From NCBI GenBank assembly GCA_023430565.1, contig JAEZAD010000032.1, positions 1-33,376 on the forward strand: a stretch of 33,376 bases of DNA, written 5' to 3'. Made by a program: the position numbers and the translations under genes. The notes beneath the pieces are model-generated. The model did no database searches. It saw nothing but the letters and a program-made list of their open reading frames with translations, and was not told the DNA's origin. This DNA comes from Verrucomicrobiota bacterium (GTDB lineage Bacteria; Verrucomicrobiota; Verrucomicrobiia; Opitutales; Opitutaceae). Shown piece by piece: positions 24,015 to 32,676 of the stretch (position 1 is the first letter of the stretch; every line of letters begins with the position of its first letter).

Positions 24015-24045
24015 CGGGGAGGGGCCGGAGGGGTTGGGCGCGAAG

Positions 24046-24639
24046 TCAGGCGGACCGGCTGGCGTTGCGGTAGAGCTGCGGGTTCAGCGCGGGGTCGTTA
24101 TACATCTTGAACTGAAAGTAGACGGAGAAGGTGCGGCGGCGCGCGGCGACGTCGGCGAGGAGGTCGGCGAGGCAGGCGGTGAGGTCGGCGCGCTGGACGC
24201 GGATGCGCGCGAGTTTCTCGCCGCATTTTTCGCGGTGTTGCGGCGAGGCGTCGGCGCGGACGGTTTCCTCGTGCATGTGGTATTCCTTGAGCGCGAGGAT
24301 GGAGAGGCGGTCGATCATCATGCCCGGCGTTTCGGAATTGCGCGGGCAGTCGGCGGTGGGCGGGTTGAGCGCGGCGACGATGACCTTGTCCATTTCCTCG
24401 ATGAAGTTGTTTCGCTCCTGATTGAAGCGGTCGATATTGCGCTTGGCGCGGTAGACGGCTTCGAAGCCGAGGTCGTCGCGGCGGGCGATGTCCTCCTCGT
24501 GCCAGAGCTGGAAATTGCGCAGGTGATTTTGCTGCACGAGTTGGGCGAAACCGTCGCCGGACGCGGCGGGGGCGACGTCATGCCAGCGCGCGGTGAGGTT
24601 GGTTTGCAATGCGGCGATGTCGGGGGCGGAAAAACTCAT
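24046..24639 (-). CDS. DUF4254 domain protein
   Basis: This is a 197-residue soluble helical protein with the DUF4254 pattern: LVQQNHLRNFQLWHEEDIAR, RRDDLGFEAVYRAKRNIDRF, and TPGMMIDRLSILALKEYHMH, ending with RRRTFSVYFQFKMYNDPALN. The start at 24639 (MSFSAPDIAAL) fits the family length; the longer frame to 24840 is His/Pro-rich and runs into the divergent GT9 gene. DUF4254 genes commonly sit in polysaccharide or lipopolysaccharide gene clusters, as here with four GT9 genes and an LpxL-type gene. The function is unknown. Confidence 0.88.
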   Translation of the reverse strand: MSFSAPDIAALQTNLTARWHDVAPAASGDGFAQLVQQNHLRNFQLWHEEDIARRDDLGFEAVYRAKRNIDRFNQERNNFIEEMDKVIVAALNPPTADCPRNSETPGMMIDRLSILALKEYHMHEETVRADASPQHREKCGEKLARIRVQRADLTACLADLLADVAARRRTFSVYFQFKMYNDPALNPQLYRNASRSA

Positions 24640-24699
24640 GCGTGAAGGGGAATGGAGTTGAACGAAAGCGGGGCGGACACAAGCCTGCGCACTCCGCGC

Positions 24700-25650
24700 A
24701 TGCTTCGACTTCTCGTGATCAAACCGTCGTCGCTGGGCGACATCGTTCACGGGCTGCAGGTGGTGCAACGGGCGGTGAAAGCGCGGCCGGATTTGAAGGT
24801 GAGCTGGGTGGTGCGCGAACGGTTCGCGGGGCTGGTGCAAGCGGCGCCGTTTGTGGACGAGGTGATTATTTTTCGGCGACGGGATGGGTGGCCGGCGTTT
24901 GTGCGGCTGCTGCGGCAGTTACGCGCGCGGGAGTGGGATCAGGTGTGGGACATGCAAGGATTGCTGCGATCGGCGCTGATGACGGCGGCGGCGCGGGCGC
25001 CGGTGAAATGGGGGCGGCCGGATGCGCGAGAGGGGTCGGGCTGGTTTTACGATCGACGGGTGACGGAGCCGAGCGGGGAGGGGCCGCATCATGCGATCGA
25101 AGTGTTGCTGCCGTTTTTGCAGACGATCGACGTGGCGACGGAGTGGAGCGAGCAGGGGCTGGAGTTGAAGCCGGATGAGGCGTTCGGATGGGAGGGGTTT
25201 TTCGCGGGCGATCCGCGGGCGACGTTCGTGATTTTCTCCGACAGCCGGGGTGCGGGCAAAGAGTGGAAACGTTATCCGGAGTTGATGAAGGGAATTTTGG
25301 ATACGATTCCGGGCAGTCGGATCGCGTGGTGTGCGGGGACGAAAGTGGAGGCGCCGTGGGCGGCGCCGGAGGGGCGTTTATTGAATCTGACGGGATGTTC
25401 GCTGGCGGAGATGATCGCGCTGGTGCGGCAGCGGTCGGTGTTTGTGGGCAACGACAGCGGGCCGATGCATTTGTCGGCTGCGGTGGGAAACCGGGTGCTG
25501 GCGATTTTCGGGCCAACGTCGCCGCGGCGATTCGGGCCCTTTCCGCTGGAGTCGCGGCGGCATGCGGCGGTGGTGGCGCCGAACGGAAAGCTGGAGGCGT
25601 TGGAGCCGGCGGCGGTGTTGGGGGCCTTGGAGGAATTGCGCGGGCGCTGA
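24700..25650 (+). CDS. GT9 family glycosyltransferase (heptosyltransferase-like)
   Basis: This is a 316-residue GT9 enzyme beginning MLRLLVIKPSSLGDIVHGLQ, the standard N-terminal nucleotide-fold start of heptosyltransferases. The donor-side motif FVGNDSGPMHLSAAVGNRVL lies near residue 262, followed by AIFGPTSPRRFGPFP. The frame is open from an ATG at 24652, which has a better Shine-Dalgarno (GAAGGGGA). That start leaves only 12 bases to the divergent DUF4254 gene and adds 16 residues outside the family, so I prefer 24700. The next GT9 gene on this strand is similar (IKPSSLADIVHGLQV) and looks like a tandem duplicate. The sugar and acceptor are unknown. Confidence 0.88.
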   Translation: MLRLLVIKPSSLGDIVHGLQVVQRAVKARPDLKVSWVVRERFAGLVQAAPFVDEVIIFRRRDGWPAFVRLLRQLRAREWDQVWDMQGLLRSALMTAAARAPVKWGRPDAREGSGWFYDRRVTEPSGEGPHHAIEVLLPFLQTIDVATEWSEQGLELKPDEAFGWEGFFAGDPRATFVIFSDSRGAGKEWKRYPELMKGILDTIPGSRIAWCAGTKVEAPWAAPEGRLLNLTGCSLAEMIALVRQRSVFVGNDSGPMHLSAAVGNRVLAIFGPTSPRRFGPFPLESRRHAAVVAPNGKLEALEPAAVLGALEELRGR

Positions 25651-25722
25651 TGGTAAGAAACGCGCAAAACCATGATGAGGGCACTATTCGCGTTTGCGTT
25701 TGTCGCAACGCATTGAAGCTTC

Positions 25723-25750
25723 GGGGCGGCGTCGCGGACGCCCCTCTTTT
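25723..25750 (+). terminator. Possible terminator or attenuator between GT9 genes
   Basis: GGGGCG (25723-25728) and CGCCCC (25739-25744) form a stem with a ten-base loop followed by TCTTTT. It ends 6 bases before the start codon of the next GT9 gene, so it could also occlude the ribosome site. The short stem and brief T-tract make this tentative. Confidence 0.35.
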
Positions 25751-25756
25751 GCAGCC

Positions 25757-26722
25757 ATGCCACACGTCCTGATCATCAAACCCTCCTCACTCGCCGACAT
25801 CGTGCATGGCTTGCAGGTGGCGACGTCGATGAAGGCGCAATGCGAGGGGCTGAAGCTCTCGTGGATCGTGCGGGACATTTATGCGCCGCTGGTCCAGGCG
25901 TGCGCGGCGATCGACACGGTTTACGTTTTCCAGCGAAAGGGCGGGGCAAAGGGTTTCATGAAGCTGATCCGCGAGGTGCGGAAAACGAAGTTCGACTACG
26001 TATTCGATTTCCAAGGACTGCTGCGGACGGGGCTGATGACCTCGCGGGTGCAGGCGAAGAGGAAAGTTGGGCGGAGCGACGCGCGGGAGATGTCGGGGAT
26101 ATTTTACGACGAGAAGGTGCCGTTGCCGCCGGAGGGAAGGAGAAGCCATGCGATCAACATTCTGCTGCAGTTTTGTCCGATCCTGGGCGCGAAGCCGGAA
26201 CTGCGCGGCACGTTGAAATTCAAGACAACGGAGGCTTTGAATCTGAAGTTTGCGGAGGGGCGCGGCGGATCGAAACCGGTGGTGATTTTTCCGGACAGCC
26301 GGCGATCGGACAAGCGGTGGAACGGTTTCAAGCAGCTGACGGCGCTCATCCTGCGGCAGGACAAGACGCGCAAGGTGATCTGGGCGGGGAACGAACTCGT
26401 GCCGGATCGCGGGCTTTTTCTTCCGTCGCAGTTTTTGAATCTGACGGGCAACACAAGCCTCGTGTCGCTGCCGGCGCTGATCAAACGCGCGCACTGGGTG
26501 ATTTCGAACGACAGCGGGCCGATGCATCTGGCGGCGGCGCTGGGCGTGCCGACGCTGGCGTTGTTCGGGCCGACGGATCCGCGCGTGTGCGGGCCGTATC
26601 CTTTCGAGGCGCCGACCAATGTGGTGGTGCAGGCGCCGGTGCGGAATTTGAAGCTCCTGACGGCGCGCGAGGTTTATCTGCGGTGGCAGAAGGCGGAGGC
26701 GCGGCTGAGCAAGGGGCGGTAA
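25757..26722 (+). CDS. GT9 family glycosyltransferase (heptosyltransferase-like)
   Basis: This is a 321-residue GT9 enzyme starting MPHVLIIKPSSLADIVHGLQ. It has Ala in place of the usual Gly in SLGD. The donor-side motif WVISNDSGPMHLAAALGVPT is present near residue 250, then ALFGPTDPRVCGPYPFE, and VVIFPDSRRSDKRWNGFKQL precedes the C-terminal domain. Start: ATG at 25757, as the frame above it (to 25694) is Arg-rich with no homology to the family. It follows the preceding GT9 gene by 106 bases on the same strand and resembles it closely. The last residues (AEARLSKGR) end 22 bases before a convergent gene. Confidence 0.9.
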   Translation: MPHVLIIKPSSLADIVHGLQVATSMKAQCEGLKLSWIVRDIYAPLVQACAAIDTVYVFQRKGGAKGFMKLIREVRKTKFDYVFDFQGLLRTGLMTSRVQAKRKVGRSDAREMSGIFYDEKVPLPPEGRRSHAINILLQFCPILGAKPELRGTLKFKTTEALNLKFAEGRGGSKPVVIFPDSRRSDKRWNGFKQLTALILRQDKTRKVIWAGNELVPDRGLFLPSQFLNLTGNTSLVSLPALIKRAHWVISNDSGPMHLAAALGVPTLALFGPTDPRVCGPYPFEAPTNVVVQAPVRNLKLLTAREVYLRWQKAEARLSKGR

Positions 26723-26744
26723 GGCGCGCGAGTGCTAGAGGGGG

Positions 26745-27968
26745 TCAGATTTCCTTGCGGCGAAAAGCGCGGATGACGAGGGGCGGATCGGCGGGGTAGA
26801 ACGCGATCACGTCGGGGAGATTCATCAGGATCCACGGCATCACTTCGGAGGCGCCGTTTTTGGTGAAGACGATGTCGTCGGCGACGAAGACGCAGGAATG
26901 GATGATCGTGCCGTCGGCCTTGGCGAACGTGAGGATGTCGCCGAACGACGGGCGACCGGCAACGGGCACGTAGTCTTTTTCGAACGCGAGGCGAACGGCG
27001 TCGATTTCGCTGAAGCGTTCGTCGGGCGGATTGTTGAAGAAGTTGAGCGACGTCCAGTGGCAGTCGTGGTTGTTTTCGTTCGGGTCGGAGGAAGGCGGGC
27101 GGTAGGTGAACAGGTGGCTGCGCGCGAAGGCGGGCAGGAGGTGGGCGATGTCGATCGTGGTGCCGCCGGGTCGATTCGAGATGGATTTGAGGAGGGCGCG
27201 GAGGTCTTTGCGGCGGGGGCCGCGGCCCCAGTAGGCGGAGAGTTCCTCGATGTCGTCGGCCGGGCCGACACGCAGCTTGACGAGAAGGGTGGATTTTCGG
27301 GCCAGCGTGCGGATGAGGCGGAGGCGTTCCGGGCGCGACGGGATCAGGGCGAGGGCGGCGTGGTGATCGGAAAAGAGCAGCGAGGACCCGCGGCGGTAGA
27401 GGAGGCGATTGACGAGGGTGAGGACTTCGGGCGAAAGGCCGCTGTCGGTGAACCATTCGTCGGCGGTGTCGGCGCGGAAGCGAAACGGCTCGTGCTGGTC
27501 GGGGTTCTCGGGGAAGGCGGACAGCGTGGAATAGATCGTGGTGCGGGCGTGGGGGGCGAGACCGAGCACGAGCTCGGCCGGGGGATGAAGGACGAGGGCG
27601 TCGCCGGCCGGCGAGGTGACGGCGTCGAGTGCGGCGATTTCGCGTTCCGAAAGACGGGCTTCGAGCCAGAGCGCGGCGAGCGAGTCGCGGGTGAAACCTG
27701 GAAACGTCCAGACGATGGGGCGCGGATGGATGTAGTCGTCGGGCGTGAATTCGTCGGGCGGCTCGATGACAAGACGGGAGTATTGCAGCTGGCCCCATGG
27801 GCCCGGCCGGCATTGGTGGACGTAGTCGTCGGGGGTGGAGGGGGCGGGCGTCGCGGCGGGGTCGGTGGAAGCGAATCGCGGGTAGAGCAGAATGGCCGCG
27901 AGCACGAACCATGGGAGCAGCAGGAGCGCACCGAAAAAATACAGCGCTCGCCGGCTGAACTGGAACAA
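26745..27968 (-). CDS. Membrane-anchored protein with possible papain-like amidase domain
   Basis: This is a 407-residue protein if it starts at the TTG at 27968 (MFQFSRRALYFFGALLLLPW). No ATG or GTG is in frame near this point, and the frame continues upstream through a Pro/Arg-rich antisense stretch. One membrane helix at 8-30 anchors it. The bulk (residues 60-290) is unrecognised. The last 110 residues resemble NlpC/P60-like or papain-like amidases: Cys303 in NNHDCHWTSLNFFN, SFGDILTFAKADGTIIHSCV with His357, and FVADDIVFTKNG. A peptidoglycan or peptide amide substrate would be inference. It converges on the second plus-strand GT9 gene and diverges from serS, 167 bases away. Confidence 0.7.
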   Translation of the reverse strand: MFQFSRRALYFFGALLLLPWFVLAAILLYPRFASTDPAATPAPSTPDDYVHQCRPGPWGQLQYSRLVIEPPDEFTPDDYIHPRPIVWTFPGFTRDSLAALWLEARLSEREIAALDAVTSPAGDALVLHPPAELVLGLAPHARTTIYSTLSAFPENPDQHEPFRFRADTADEWFTDSGLSPEVLTLVNRLLYRRGSSLLFSDHHAALALIPSRPERLRLIRTLARKSTLLVKLRVGPADDIEELSAYWGRGPRRKDLRALLKSISNRPGGTTIDIAHLLPAFARSHLFTYRPPSSDPNENNHDCHWTSLNFFNNPPDERFSEIDAVRLAFEKDYVPVAGRPSFGDILTFAKADGTIIHSCVFVADDIVFTKNGASEVMPWILMNLPDVIAFYPADPPLVIRAFRRKEI

Positions 27969-28135
27969 GGTGCCGCCCGACGGTGGAGATTCGTGGCTAA
28001 TGGGGGTGGGTGGTTGCGGGCGGGATTTTTCGGGTGCGGGACGCGGAGTCGATGGGAAATGTGCAAGGCGGGCGCGGCGTGGTGGGCGGGATTTTGTTTG
28101 TTCTGAAAACCGCGCGCGCCATACCTGTGCGCTCC

Positions 28136-29404
28136 ATGTTGGACGCCAAACTACTCCGTGAGAGTCCGGATCTCGTGCGCGCTGCAATCGCGAAGAAACA
28201 TCTCGATGTGAACGTCGACGACGTGCTGGCCATCGACGCGGAGTGGCGCGCGCTTTTGCGCGACGTGGAAACGTTGCGGGCGACGCAGAAGGCGGCCAAC
28301 ACGGCGATGGCGGCGCTGCCGAAAGGGACGCCGGAATTCGCGGCAAAGGTGGGGGAGATGAAAGCGGTGTCGCAGCAGGTGAAGGAGCGGGAGGGAAAGT
28401 TGAAGGAGCTGGAGGAGACGTTTCGGCAGGCGATGCTGTCGCTGCCGAATCTGCCGCATGCGTCGGTGCCGGAAGGGCGGACGCCGGAGGAAAATGTCGT
28501 GTTCGGGACGCACGGGGACGCGAACGCGCCAAAACCCCACGCGATGCCGCACTGGGAGATCGCGGGATTCGAGCGGCTGTTCGATTTTGCGCGGGGCGCG
28601 AAGGTGACGGGGGCGGGTTTCCCGTTCTTCGTGGGCGACGGCGCGCGGCTGGTGCGTGCGCTGCTGCAGTTCTTCCTGGATGAGAATTCGAAAGCTGGAT
28701 ACGTGGAGGTGAGCCCGCCGATTTTCGTGAATGCGGCGAGTGCGACGGCGACGGGGCAATTGCCGGACAAGGAAGGGCAGATGTATGAGACGACGCCGGA
28801 CCACCTGTATGCGGTGCCGACGGCGGAGGTGCCGCTGACGAATTTTTTCCGGGACGAAATCGTCGAGGAGGCGGCGCTGCCGATTTATCGTTGTGCGTAT
28901 ACGCCGTGTTTCCGGCGCGAGGCGGGCAGTTATGGCAAGGATGTGCGCGGCCTGAACCGGCTGCATCAGTTCGACAAGGTGGAGTTGCTGAAGTGGGTGC
29001 ATCCGGCGACGAGCTATGACGAACTCGACAAGCTGCGCGGAGACGCGGAGCGGCTGCTGCAGAAGCTCGAGCTGCCGTATCGAATCCTGCTGATGTGCGG
29101 CGGCGACCTGGGCTTTGCGCAGTCGAAAAAATACGATTTGGAAGTGTGGGCGGCGGGGCAGAAGCGCTGGCTGGAGGTGTCGAGCTGCTCGAATTTCGAG
29201 GCGTTTCAGGCGCGGCGGGCGCAGATCCGTTATCGCCTGAAGGATGGGAAGCCGGAGCTGGTGCACACATTGAACGGGTCGGGGCTGGCGGTGCCGCGGG
29301 TGTTGGCGGCGCTGTTGGAAAACAATCTCGAGGCGGATGGGCGCGTGCGGATTCCGGCGGCGCTCGTGCCGTATTTCGGGAAGGAGTATCTGAGCTTCAA
29401 CTGA
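28136..29404 (+). CDS. serS: Seryl-tRNA synthetase
   Basis: This is a 422-residue class II aminoacyl-tRNA synthetase that charges tRNA-Ser. The N-terminal coiled-coil arm is visible (LLRDVETLRATQKAANTAMA to LKELEETFRQAMLSLPNL). Motif 2 is PCFRREAGSYGKDVRGLNRL HQFDKVE and motif 3 is LNGSGLAVPRVLAALLENN. The region TAEVPLTNFFRDEIVEEAAL matches the serine-binding segment. Start: ATG at 28136 (MLDAKLLRESPDLVRAAIAK), the usual N-terminus; the frame upstream to 28010 is not part of the family. It is followed after 26 bases by tilS, another tRNA gene, so they may be co-transcribed. Confidence 0.97.
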   Translation: MLDAKLLRESPDLVRAAIAKKHLDVNVDDVLAIDAEWRALLRDVETLRATQKAANTAMAALPKGTPEFAAKVGEMKAVSQQVKEREGKLKELEETFRQAMLSLPNLPHASVPEGRTPEENVVFGTHGDANAPKPHAMPHWEIAGFERLFDFARGAKVTGAGFPFFVGDGARLVRALLQFFLDENSKAGYVEVSPPIFVNAASATATGQLPDKEGQMYETTPDHLYAVPTAEVPLTNFFRDEIVEEAALPIYRCAYTPCFRREAGSYGKDVRGLNRLHQFDKVELLKWVHPATSYDELDKLRGDAERLLQKLELPYRILLMCGGDLGFAQSKKYDLEVWAAGQKRWLEVSSCSNFEAFQARRAQIRYRLKDGKPELVHTLNGSGLAVPRVLAALLENNLEADGRVRIPAALVPYFGKEYLSFN

Positions 29405-29430
29405 AGCGCGGTCGTCGCGTTTGCCCCAGC

Positions 29431-30495
29431 ATGCCAACGCGCAGGAGAAACCGGTGGCAGGTGGCGGCGGAGCGGGTGGCGGCGGCGATCCCGCGGTCGC
29501 GACTGCACCCGAAGGTTTTGAAATGGGCCGGGGCGTGCGATGAGGCGCCGTGGGCGGTCGCGTTTTCCGGGGGAGCGGATTCGCTGGCGCTCTTATTATT
29601 AGTGTGGGCGCACTGGCCGGAACGACGGAAGAGCTGTCGCGTGCTGCATTTCAATCATCGATTGCGCGGGCGGGCGGCGGACGCGGACGCGCGGTTTTGT
29701 CGGGACGTGTGCGCAGGATTGTGCGTGCGACTGCGCGGAGGAGCGTGGAAGGAAGCGACGGCGGATGCGAGCGAGGCGGAGGCCCGCGCGGCGCGGAGGG
29801 TGTTTTTCGGGAAGGAGATGGAGCGGGCGGGAGCGCGGGCGTTGTGGACAGGACATCAACAGGACGATATTGCGGAGACGATGCTGATGCGGATCGCGCG
29901 TGGAAGCGGGACGAGCGGACTGGCGGCGCCGCGGCCGGTGCAGACGATGGCGAACGGGCGGGTGCACGTGCGCCCGCTGTTGACCCTCGCGAAAGCGGAG
30001 ATCGAGGCGACGTTGACGGCGGCGGGAGTGCGCTGGCGGGTCGACGCGACGAATGCGGAGCCGTTGTTTCTGCGGAATCGGATGCGAAGCGAGGTGGTGC
30101 CGGTCTGGCGAGCGGCGGTCACGGGGCGCGATGCGCTGGCGGGGGCGGCGCTGGCGCGGCAGTTGATCGAGGAAGACGACGAGACAGTGGAGGCGTGGTT
30201 GGATGAATTGAAGGTGTTGGGCGCGCGGGGGGAGCTGCGGTTGCGGCGGCTGGCGGGAAAGCCGCGTGGGCTGGTTCGGCGCGCGGTGTTGCGGTGGCTG
30301 GCGCATCATGGGCGCGCGGGGAATTTGTCGCGGCAGGCGCTGGAGGCGTTGCTGAGCGATGTCGCGAGGGGACGGCAAACGAAGCACAGCGTGGGGACGA
30401 ATGCGTTGGCGGTGGTCGGCGTGCGAGTGGCGAGGATCGTAATAAAAACGGAAAACGCGCGCGGTAATTCCACGGTGGCTCCAATTGACTTATGA
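29431..30495 (+). CDS. tilS: tRNA(Ile)-lysidine synthase
   Basis: This is a 354-residue PP-loop enzyme that converts C34 to lysidine in the AUA-reading tRNA-Ile. The ATP-binding motif is AFSGGADSLALLL with SGGADS at 46-51. The LHFNHRLRGRAADADARF segment and the TGHQQDDIAETMLMRIARGS motif follow at the usual places. The C-terminal part is helical and shorter than in E. coli TilS. Start: ATG at 29431 (MPTRRRNRWQVAAERV); the frame is open much further upstream, but that part is antisense-like. It lies 41 bases before ftsH. TilS then FtsH is a common order in bacteria; the hpt gene that often lies between is absent. Confidence 0.93.
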   Translation: MPTRRRNRWQVAAERVAAAIPRSRLHPKVLKWAGACDEAPWAVAFSGGADSLALLLLVWAHWPERRKSCRVLHFNHRLRGRAADADARFCRDVCAGLCVRLRGGAWKEATADASEAEARAARRVFFGKEMERAGARALWTGHQQDDIAETMLMRIARGSGTSGLAAPRPVQTMANGRVHVRPLLTLAKAEIEATLTAAGVRWRVDATNAEPLFLRNRMRSEVVPVWRAAVTGRDALAGAALARQLIEEDDETVEAWLDELKVLGARGELRLRRLAGKPRGLVRRAVLRWLAHHGRAGNLSRQALEALLSDVARGRQTKHSVGTNALAVVGVRVARIVIKTENARGNSTVAPIDL

Positions 30496-30536
30496 GTGGG
30501 GAACATCCACTTTCGCGCGTTATCCCACACTAATAA

Positions 30537-32555
30537 ATGTCTGACCTCGACAATAAGAAGAAGCGGCGTCCGCTGAAGAGCCTTCCCCCTGATCGGTTTC
30601 AACCGAAGGTGCTGATCTTTTTTCTGGCGCTCTTTTTGGCGGCGCTGGCGTTGCTGTTCCTTTCACCGGCGCGACTTACCTCGCCTGCAATCCTGAAGAT
30701 CCAGGCGGTCGTGGAACTGGCGGAGCAGGGGAAGATTCGCGAAGGTGTGATCCAACCCGATGCGTCGGGCGGTCGCGATTGGGTGGTGATCAGCGGCAAG
30801 ACGAAGGACGACACGGTGCTGCAGAGCGATCGCGGCGAGACGCATCAGTTTCGCGCGGCGGGGCGTTTGACCGACTCGAATATGGAGCGGTTGCAGAAAT
30901 CGCAGGCGTTTGCCGAGCAGCCGGCGACGACGATGTTCACGCAGATCGCGGCGCAGGTGGTGCCGTTTCTCATCATCATTGGACTGCTCTATTTCCTATT
31001 TGTGCGGCAGCTGCGGCAGGCGGGCAAAGGCGCGCTGAGCTTCGGCAAGAGCCGGGCGAAACTCCTCACGCGCGACCGTGACAAGGTGACTTTCGCGGAT
31101 GTCGCCGGGTGCGACGAGGCGAAGGAGGAGGTCAGCGAGATCGTCGAGTTCCTGAAGGACCCGAAGAAGTTCACGAAGATGGGCGGCAAGATTCCAAAGG
31201 GTATTTTGATGGTGGGACCTCCGGGCACCGGCAAAACCTTGTTGGCGAAGGCGGTGGCGGGAGAGGCGGACGTGCCGTTCTTCTCGATCTCGGGTTCGGA
31301 TTTTGTGGAGATGTTTGTCGGCGTGGGCGCGAGCCGGGTGCGCGACATGTTCGAGCAGGGGCGCAAGAGCGCGCCGTGTTTGATTTTTATCGATGAAATC
31401 GATGCGGTGGGCCGCCAGCGCGGCGCCGGCCTGGGCGGTGGCAACGATGAGCGGGAGCAAACTTTGAATTCGCTGCTCGTCGAGATGGACGGCTTCGACA
31501 CCACGGAGGGCGTGATCATCATCGCGGCGACGAATCGTCCCGACGTGCTCGACAGCGCGCTGTTGCGGCCGGGTCGTTTCGACCGCCAGATTTACGTCGA
31601 TCTGCCGGATTTGGTCGGCCGCGAACAGATTCTTCGAGTCCATGCGCGGAAGATCACGCTGGCGGAGAATGTCGATCTTGCGGTGATCGCGCGGGGCACG
31701 CCCGGGCTTTCGGGCGCGGAGCTGGCGAATTTGTTGAACGAGGCGGCGCTGCTCGCGGCGCGGCGCAACAAGAAGAAGGTCGAGATGATCGACGTCGACG
31801 ACGCGCGCGAGAAAGTGCAGTTCGGGCGCGAGCGCCGGCGAGTGATGGACGACGAGGAGAAGAAACTCACCGCGTATCACGAAGCAGGTCACGCGCTGGT
31901 GCAGGCGGTGTTGGACGACGGCCACATGCCGGTGCACAAGGTGACGATCATTCCCCGCGGCCACAGCCTGGGCAGCACGATGTTCATTCCGAAGAAGGAC
32001 GTGCTGACGCACGCGATGAAACGGATGCTCAATCAGATCGCCATGGGGCTCGGCGGGCGCATCGCGGAAGAACTCGTGATGGGCGATGTTTCGAGTGGCG
32101 CGGCGGGCGACATCAAGCAGGTGACCAAGATCGCGCGCCACATGGTGTGTGACTGGGGCATGAGCACGCTGGGCATGATCGCCTACGGCGAGAGCTCGGA
32201 CACGGTTTTCCTGGGCCGCGAAATCACGCGCAACCAGACCTATTCCGAGGAAACCGCCCGCAAGATCGATGCGGAGGTCTCGCGGATCATCGACGAGCAG
32301 TATCGCCGCGCGAAGGACATCATCGTCAGCCGCCGCGACGTCCTGGACAAGATTGCCGGTGCCTTGCTCGAGTATGAGACCATCGAAGGCAAGCACGTGC
32401 TCGAGGTGCTGCAATTCGGTGAAATCCGGTCGCCGATTCTGCGCGAAATCGCGCCGAAGCCGGAGGAGAAGCCGGGCAAGAAAACGCCGGGAAAGTCTTC
32501 GGCGCCGGAAGGACTTGCGTCCGGTGGGGCTGCGCCGGCTCCGACGCCGGCCTGA
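30537..32555 (+). CDS. ftsH: ATP-dependent zinc metalloprotease FtsH
   Basis: This is a 672-residue membrane AAA+ protease that degrades membrane and short-lived cytosolic proteins. Two N-terminal membrane helices (VLIFFLALFLAALALLFLS near 25-45; VVPFLIIIGLLYFLF near 136-152) flank a periplasmic domain. The AAA domain has Walker A GPPGTGKT near 226, Walker B LIFIDEIDAVG, and the second region of homology with RPDVLDSALLRPGRFDRQ. The zinc-binding HEAGH is near residue 447, with a downstream Asp ligand in SSGAAGDIKQVT. The C-terminus is Pro/Ala/Gly-rich. Start: ATG at 30537 (MSDLDNKKKRRPLKSLPP). It is downstream of tilS and ends at a strong terminator. Confidence 0.97.
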   Translation: MSDLDNKKKRRPLKSLPPDRFQPKVLIFFLALFLAALALLFLSPARLTSPAILKIQAVVELAEQGKIREGVIQPDASGGRDWVVISGKTKDDTVLQSDRGETHQFRAAGRLTDSNMERLQKSQAFAEQPATTMFTQIAAQVVPFLIIIGLLYFLFVRQLRQAGKGALSFGKSRAKLLTRDRDKVTFADVAGCDEAKEEVSEIVEFLKDPKKFTKMGGKIPKGILMVGPPGTGKTLLAKAVAGEADVPFFSISGSDFVEMFVGVGASRVRDMFEQGRKSAPCLIFIDEIDAVGRQRGAGLGGGNDEREQTLNSLLVEMDGFDTTEGVIIIAATNRPDVLDSALLRPGRFDRQIYVDLPDLVGREQILRVHARKITLAENVDLAVIARGTPGLSGAELANLLNEAALLAARRNKKKVEMIDVDDAREKVQFGRERRRVMDDEEKKLTAYHEAGHALVQAVLDDGHMPVHKVTIIPRGHSLGSTMFIPKKDVLTHAMKRMLNQIAMGLGGRIAEELVMGDVSSGAAGDIKQVTKIARHMVCDWGMSTLGMIAYGESSDTVFLGREITRNQTYSEETARKIDAEVSRIIDEQYRRAKDIIVSRRDVLDKIAGALLEYETIEGKHVLEVLQFGEIRSPILREIAPKPEEKPGKKTPGKSSAPEGLASGGAAPAPTPA

Positions 32556-32578
32556 TCGTTGCTACAGATCGTTTACCG

Positions 32579-32605
32579 AGGCGCGGCGAACTCCGCGCCT
32601 TTTTT
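32579..32605 (+). terminator. Rho-independent terminator after ftsH
   Basis: AGGCGCGG at 32579-32586 and CCGCGCCT at 32593-32600 form a stem around the loop CGAACT, followed by TTTTTT. It lies 24 bases after the ftsH stop and separates it from the dehydrogenase gene. Confidence 0.9.
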
Positions 32606-32676
32606 GTGGTCGGTAGCGCGCTCCCGAGAAATCGCCTTGGAAACTGAACAAGGTTCGGGATAACAGGAAATTATAC

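Noticed and set aside
27969..29270. Upstream extension of the amidase-like protein to 841 codons
   Set aside because: It overlaps serS in antisense and is Pro/Ser/Arg-rich. serS is certain, so the minus gene must start near 27968.
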